From Anaerolineaceae bacterium UBA5311 (GTDB lineage: Bacteria > Chloroflexota > Anaerolineae > Anaerolineales > Anaerolineaceae): a DNA stretch of 17,096 bases. The position numbers and the translations under genes are program-made. This document shows positions 13,301 to 17,096 of this stretch, piece by piece. Location: assembly GCA_002411175.1 (NCBI GenBank), contig DHRN01000021.1, forward strand, positions 1-17,096. Direction: 5' to 3'. Numbering within the stretch: the stretch's first letter is position 1; every line of letters starts with the position of its first letter. Under the pieces are notes generated by a model. The model made no database searches. It was not told where the DNA came from and was given only the letters and a program-made list of their open reading frames with translations.

Positions 13301-14614
13301 ATGAAATATCACATTTGGACCACAGGCTGCCAGATGAACGTGGCAGACAGTGACCGCCTCTCGCGGGCGCTCGGGAGCCTGGATTTCCAGGCAACAGACG
13401 ACCCGGCTGAGGCAGGACTAATCATCTTAAACACTTGTGTCGTACGCCAAAGCGCTGAAGACCGCGCCCTGGGGCGCCTCAACTCGCTCAAGCCGTTGAA
13501 ACACGCCAATCCTGATCTGATCATTGGGCTCATGGGCTGCCTGGTCGGTATCAAAGGGAACCAGGCGATGGAAAAACGCTACCCCTGGGTAGATATCTTC
13601 GCGGGTCCTTCCGATCCCGAACCGTTTTTACGCTTTTTGGGGGACAGGCTCACTCACTCAGATTCTGAAGTGTGGCGCAGGCAGGCTGACGAAGTGCTCG
13701 ATGCCGAATTTGGCATCACAACCGAGGCTCAACACACCGTATCTGAAAATTTACCGATCGTGTTAGGCTGTTCACACAATTGCACCTACTGCGTCATCCC
13801 CAATCGCAGGGGAAGAGAACGCAGCCGCGAATCGCACAAAATCCTGGCAGAAGCCCGGGTGATGGTTGAACACGGGGCGAAAGAGTTGGTGCTCCTGGGT
13901 CAGATTGTAGACCGTTACGGGCTGGATCTGCCGGGGGAGATGCGCCTTCCGCAGCTGCTGCGAGAGATCTCCGAAATTGGCGGGCTGGAACGCATTCGCT
14001 TTCTCACATCACATCCCAACTGGATGACCGACGAGTTGATTGATGCTGTCGCTGAACTGCCCAAAGTAATGCCCCACATCGAAGTGCCCGTCCAGGCAGG
14101 AGATGACGAAGTGCTCAGAGCGATGCGCCGTGGTTATACCAACCAGCAATACCGCGACCTTGTGTCCCGCATCCGCGACCGCGTGCCTGGCGCTTCGATC
14201 GGTACTGATATTATCGTTGGTTTTTCTGGTGAAACTGAAGCTGCCTTTGAGCAAACCTATCGGCTTCTTGAAGACCTGAAAATCGACGTTGCCCACCTGG
14301 CGCGTTATTCACCCCGTCCCAATACTTATTCGGCAAAACTGCTGCCAGATAACGTTTCGGCGGAAGAAAAAATGCGCCGTTTTCGGGCACTGGAGGACCT
14401 CCAGAAAGTGGTTGTTGGAAAGATCAACGAGCAATTCCTGGGGCAAATCCAACCAGTTTTGTTTGAAAGCCGGGCGAAAAACAAGTGGCGTGGGCGCACA
14501 CCCACCAACCGCCTTGTCTTCGTCGAAAACGAACAGGATCTGGTTGGCGAATTGCGCGATGTGCGCATCACCTGGACTGGTCCATGGTCATTACAGGGTG
14601 AACTGTTGGGGTAG
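13301..14614 (+). CDS. miaB: MiaB-family tRNA methylthiotransferase
   Basis: This 437-residue radical-SAM enzyme adds a methylthio group to an adenosine next to the tRNA anticodon (ms2i6A37 for MiaB). It has the amino-terminal methylthiotransferase domain with three cluster cysteines (Cys10 TTGCQMN, Cys46 NTCVVR, Cys80 MGCLVG), the radical-SAM Cys157-x3-Cys161-x2-Cys164 with YCVIPNRRGRERSR, and a carboxy-terminal TRAM domain from about 375. Several family motifs deviate: LLGQIVDRY where LLGQNVN is usual, and VPVQAGDDEVL where PxQSGSxxVL is usual. I favour MiaB over MtaB or RimO from the overall pattern and RGRERSR, but the exact target base is less certain. The TTG at 13292 was rejected as start; it lies in the -10 box. 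It is divergent from the STAS gene. Confidence 0.87.
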   Translation: MKYHIWTTGCQMNVADSDRLSRALGSLDFQATDDPAEAGLIILNTCVVRQSAEDRALGRLNSLKPLKHANPDLIIGLMGCLVGIKGNQAMEKRYPWVDIFAGPSDPEPFLRFLGDRLTHSDSEVWRRQADEVLDAEFGITTEAQHTVSENLPIVLGCSHNCTYCVIPNRRGRERSRESHKILAEARVMVEHGAKELVLLGQIVDRYGLDLPGEMRLPQLLREISEIGGLERIRFLTSHPNWMTDELIDAVAELPKVMPHIEVPVQAGDDEVLRAMRRGYTNQQYRDLVSRIRDRVPGASIGTDIIVGFSGETEAAFEQTYRLLEDLKIDVAHLARYSPRPNTYSAKLLPDNVSAEEKMRRFRALEDLQKVVVGKINEQFLGQIQPVLFESRAKNKWRGRTPTNRLVFVENEQDLVGELRDVRITWTGPWSLQGELLG

Positions 14615-14644
14615 GGAGTAAGCGAGCAATCCCCCCGCTATCCT

Positions 14645-14699
14645 GCGGCGCGACACTTCGAGCCGCTCTTGTCGTATCAAGCGAATCTGTATTTTTTTG
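14645..14699 (+). terminator. Possible terminator after miaB
   Basis: GCGGC (14645-14649) pairs with GCCGC (14662-14666), with an inner CGA/TCG across a G-A mismatch. A second small hairpin CTTG/CAAG (14668-14681) follows, and then a run of seven T at 14692-14698. The distance from the main stem to the T-run is long, so this is only a fair terminator candidate between the convergent miaB and nth genes. Confidence 0.35.
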
Positions 14700-14756
14700 G
14701 CGGAGGAGGCGCGGTAGTCTGCAGTTTGTGCATTAACCAGGCAGCAGCGCTCTCAT

Positions 14757-15446
14757 TTATGTTTCAAAATCCTTATCCGGATAATCGCAAAGGTCCACCA
14801 CAGGGCAGCCACTGCATTTTGGCTTTCGCGCCAGGCAATATTCCCGACCAAGGGTAATCAAATTGAGATGCAGCGGTCCAAAAACAGCCGGGTCGCCGAT
14901 CATCTCCAAATAAGCATGCGTCTTCTCAACATTCATTTTGGCAGGTCGCAGTCCGATTCTGCCAGTCACACGGAAAACATGCGTGTCTACTGGAAACGCC
15001 GGCATCCCCAGCGAAAAAACCATCACAATCGCAGCGGTTTTCGGTCCTACCCCCTTTAATTGGGTCAGCCAGTCCCGGGCTTCTTCAACGTTCAATTCCT
15101 TGAGCCATTCCAGGGATATAGTGCCTTGTTCAGCCGTGATCGCCTTCAATGCCGCCTGGATATTTGGTCCTTTTTGCAGTGCCAATCCGGCGATGCGGAT
15201 CACATACTGCAATTCCGCCGGGTCGGCATCACGCACTTCTTCCCATGTCGGATAGCGCTCTTTGAGCGCTCGAAAGGCTTTATCGCGATTGATGTCATTG
15301 GTGTTTTGAGAAAGAATCGTGCAAACCAGTTCATCCACAGCAGGCATCAGCTCGTGCCAATCAGGTTCCCCAAAAGCAGCCATCAGGCGCGTATGCACTT
15401 TTGCCAGTTTTTCGGAACGCAATCGGTCTTCTGCAGTCAGTGACAT
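14757..15446 (-). CDS. nth: Endonuclease III (base-excision DNA glycosylase/AP lyase)
   Basis: This 229-residue enzyme removes oxidised pyrimidines and nicks the abasic site. The helix-hairpin-helix LKGVGPKTA gives the catalytic Lys136, VDTH gives Asp154, and the [4Fe-4S] cluster ligands are Cys204-x6-Cys211-x2-Cys214-x5-Cys220, the exact family spacing. ILSQNTND (44-51) matches the substrate-pocket helix. The ATG at 15446 is 4 nt after the asparaginase stop codon; longer open frame upstream merely overlaps that gene. GTAGGA overlapping that stop codon is a weak ribosome site, so translation is probably coupled. An AlkA- or MutY-type identity is unlikely because both the Lys and the Asp are present. 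Confidence 0.94.
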   Translation of the reverse strand: MSLTAEDRLRSEKLAKVHTRLMAAFGEPDWHELMPAVDELVCTILSQNTNDINRDKAFRALKERYPTWEEVRDADPAELQYVIRIAGLALQKGPNIQAALKAITAEQGTISLEWLKELNVEEARDWLTQLKGVGPKTAAIVMVFSLGMPAFPVDTHVFRVTGRIGLRPAKMNVEKTHAYLEMIGDPAVFGPLHLNLITLGREYCLARKPKCSGCPVVDLCDYPDKDFET

Positions 15447-15450
15447 TGTC

Positions 15451-16503
15451 CTACTCGAAAAAACTGATTGGTCTGGCAAGCCGCAGCCGTCCAACTTCGA
15501 TACCGCGGAAGTTTTTAATGACAGGTCGGTTGAAAGGGGCATAAGCTTGAGAATCCATTTCAGCTCCGAACCCCAAAGCCTTCAGAAATTCTGCCAGTAT
15601 CAGGTGTGTAGCCCGCCGGTTTGTATCTCCGTCAGCGATCTTAAAGCAGATTCCGATCCCTTTGGACCCCGTAGCAAGAGCTCCAGGCTTGATACCCAGC
15701 AGCTGAAATCCTTCGGCGCCCCCCTTGGAAATCACCTTCCCCTGCATAACCTGCATTAAAACTGTGTCGACCTGTCCCGGACCAGCCACCATTGTGGGAT
15801 AGGCGTTCATCGCGCGGATAACTTTTTGGCTTGCCAGTTGGGTTGTTGTATCCAAATCAACCGGATCCATCAAGCGAGCGGTTGCCCAGGCAAAACTGCT
15901 CAGAGGCATCGCGTAAACCGGAGCGCTGCACCCGTCAATGCCAAAAATCATATCGTCAGGATGCAGACCACACATCTCTGCCACTGTCTCGCGAATGCTT
16001 TGCTGTACCGGGTGTACCGGAGCAAGATAATTTTCCAGGCTCAACCCACGCAGCCGTGCATGAGCGAGCATACCGCTGTGTTTGCCGGAACAATTATGCC
16101 GGTAGGAAGTTGGCTCTTCGCCGCGCGTGCGCATGTCCAGGGCGGTTTCCCGATCGGTGGGCCAATGCACACCGCATTGCAGATCGCCAGGACCGATCCC
16201 CACTTTTTCGTGGAGACTCTTGAGAACCCGAACATGTTCATCTGTCCCGCTGTGAGAAGCGCACATGATTGCCAATTCTTCATCGTTGAGCCCAAAATGC
16301 TCAACACCGTCCCGTTCAACGAACGGCAACACCTGGAATGGTTTCATCGAGCTGCGCGGAAAGGTGACCAGATCGGGGTCGCCATAGGAAGCTAACAAGT
16401 TCCCTTCCGAATCAACTGCGGCGAGTGCCCCCAAATGTAAACTTTCAACAATTCCTCCCCGGGTCGCCTCGACCAGGGGTTCGTATCCTGCGCAAACATC
16501 CAT
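15451..16503 (-). CDS. Type II asparaginase (Rhizobium etli-like, Asparaginase_II family)
   Basis: This 350-residue protein belongs to the asparaginase family unrelated to the bacterial I/II enzymes used clinically; it hydrolyses L-asparagine to aspartate and ammonia. Signature residues all line up with the R. etli enzyme at a constant offset of three: Ser51-x-x-Lys54 in RSSMKPFQ, Ser83 in CASHSGTDEH, the metal-site Cys138 and Lys141 in HNCSGKHSGM, and Cys192 in GIDGCSAP. SKGGAEGF (about 259-266) supplies the other conserved Lys. There is no signal peptide, so it is cytoplasmic. The start is ATG 16503, two nt after the stop codon of the upstream metallo-beta-lactamase gene, with GAGAGGA inside that gene's end; the longer frame to 16554 is rejected. 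nth follows 4 nt later. Confidence 0.92.
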   Translation of the reverse strand: MDVCAGYEPLVEATRGGIVESLHLGALAAVDSEGNLLASYGDPDLVTFPRSSMKPFQVLPFVERDGVEHFGLNDEELAIMCASHSGTDEHVRVLKSLHEKVGIGPGDLQCGVHWPTDRETALDMRTRGEEPTSYRHNCSGKHSGMLAHARLRGLSLENYLAPVHPVQQSIRETVAEMCGLHPDDMIFGIDGCSAPVYAMPLSSFAWATARLMDPVDLDTTTQLASQKVIRAMNAYPTMVAGPGQVDTVLMQVMQGKVISKGGAEGFQLLGIKPGALATGSKGIGICFKIADGDTNRRATHLILAEFLKALGFGAEMDSQAYAPFNRPVIKNFRGIEVGRLRLARPISFFE

Positions 16504-16505
16504 GT

Positions 16506-17096
16506 TTATCCTCTCTCCCGGTGATGCAGCTCGTAATATGTCGTAATCCCCCAATGAAGACGGTTGTAAAACAGCTCGCTGTTGAATAGATCAAGCTCAC
16601 TCATGCGGCTGGAGATCGCCGGAATCTTTGCCCGCCATTCCTCAAGTGGAGCGTTCGATTCGGTAAGCTTCGCGAACATTTTGCTTATGAAAGCGATATT
16701 CTTTTCCATAGTTTTAATGTGATTTCCATCAACCACCCCGCTGCGCGCAGAAACCACCTGGTAATCCTTAAATTTTCGTGAGGTCAGTTCTTTCAAATCC
16801 TGTTCCCACACCTCGAGGTTGGCATATGCCAGAAAGGGGGGTTGGTCGACAATGACGCTATCACCAACAAATACGACTTTGCGTTCAGGAATAATCGCCC
16901 AAATTCCTGCCTGGTTGGAACCAGGATGATGCTCAAGTTCGATGGAAAGCTCACCAAGATGAAGGCTCATTTTGTCTTCAAAGATGATTTCCGGAGGATG
17001 AATGCGGGTTGAGCCGCTGCCCGGTTCAGAGCTTTCAAACGGCATGCCTTCCTCATTTACCCTGGCAGGGGAAAATCGCGAGCGAATTGGTGGAAT
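16506..17096 (-). CDS. Metallo-beta-lactamase-fold hydrolase, carboxy-terminal part (5' end outside window)
   Basis: The reading frame is open to the window edge, so 196 residues of the carboxy-terminal part are visible and the usual HxHxDH motif would lie beyond 17096. The apparent ATG at 17045 is internal. Visible metal-site features are the His in LEHHPGSNQAG (in place of the GHTPG loop) and Asp in VVFVGDSVI; a helical carboxy-terminal extension (about the last 90 residues) with EKNIAFISKMFAKL and YNRLHWGITTYYEL follows. Enzymes of this fold hydrolyse thioesters, phosphodiesters or similar bonds; the substrate is not evident. It is two nt from the asparaginase start and likely heads the metallo-hydrolase-asparaginase-nth unit, whose promoter is not in view. 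Confidence 0.82.
   Translation of the reverse strand: MPPIRSRFSPARVNEEGMPFESSEPGSGSTRIHPPEIIFEDKMSLHLGELSIELEHHPGSNQAGIWAIIPERKVVFVGDSVIVDQPPFLAYANLEVWEQDLKELTSRKFKDYQVVSARSGVVDGNHIKTMEKNIAFISKMFAKLTESNAPLEEWRAKIPAISSRMSELDLFNSELFYNRLHWGITTYYELHHRERG

Noticed and set aside
1..17096. CRISPR array, insertion sequence or prophage genes
   Set aside because: No regularly spaced repeats, no transposase or integrase motif and no phage structural protein were seen on either strand.

Overview
The window looks like a chromosomal stretch of a mesophilic, Gram-positive-like or monoderm environmental bacterium. My best guess is a member of the Chloroflexota, class Anaerolineae. The pointers are Thr/Pro-rich linkers after lipobox or membrane anchors, a large secreted peptidase joining an M30-like zinc site to an immune-inhibitor-A-like beta domain, the general character of the housekeeping proteins, and GGGACGG-type palindromic intergenic repeats. 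This is inference from protein character; there is no rRNA here to settle it. I see no transposase, integrase, phage gene or CRISPR array.

Layout. (1) 72-2794, plus strand: a copper-export unit, copZ-like chaperone then CopA P1B-ATPase with an ATGA overlap, behind a clear promoter whose -35 box lies in an 18-bp near-perfect palindrome. (2) 2829-3236: gene-free, with two foldable stretches. (3) 3237-5244, minus strand: a 91-nt selenocysteine tRNA with its own promoter, followed 13 nt later by a TTG-started solute-binding lipoprotein and then rnhA (GTGA overlap). No promoter or terminator separates tRNA and mRNA. (4) 5375-6829, plus strand: a cytoplasmic GH13 maltodextrin hydrolase of neopullulanase/cyclomaltodextrinase type, divergent from the tRNA. 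(5) 7013-8955, minus strand: gmk, rhomboid protease and PAP2 phosphatase, packed as an operon with an ATGA overlap and a 6-nt gap. (6) 9044-12465: two divergent, membrane-anchored or exported zinc-metallopeptidase-like proteins, sharing a 128-bp intergenic region with a 22-bp near-perfect palindrome next to a TATAAT box. (7) 12466-12809: gene-free repeat cluster. (8) 12810-14614: a STAS anti-sigma-antagonist-like gene (minus) divergent from a MiaB-type methylthiotransferase (plus) whose mRNA is probably nearly leaderless. (9) 14757-17096, minus strand: a tight three-gene unit of metallo-beta-lactamase-fold protein (cut by the window edge), type II (Rhizobium etli-like) asparaginase and endonuclease III.

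The strongest items for a second look are the tRNA-Sec whose precursor probably continues directly into a lipoprotein mRNA, a family of short GGGACGG...CCGTCCC hairpins with a second shared module near some copies, and the palindromes placed on or in the promoters of copZ, selC and the M30-like peptidase. A selC gene means the organism probably decodes UGA as selenocysteine, so UGA-interrupted reading frames elsewhere in the genome should be re-read. No selenoprotein and no selA, selB or selD lies in the window.
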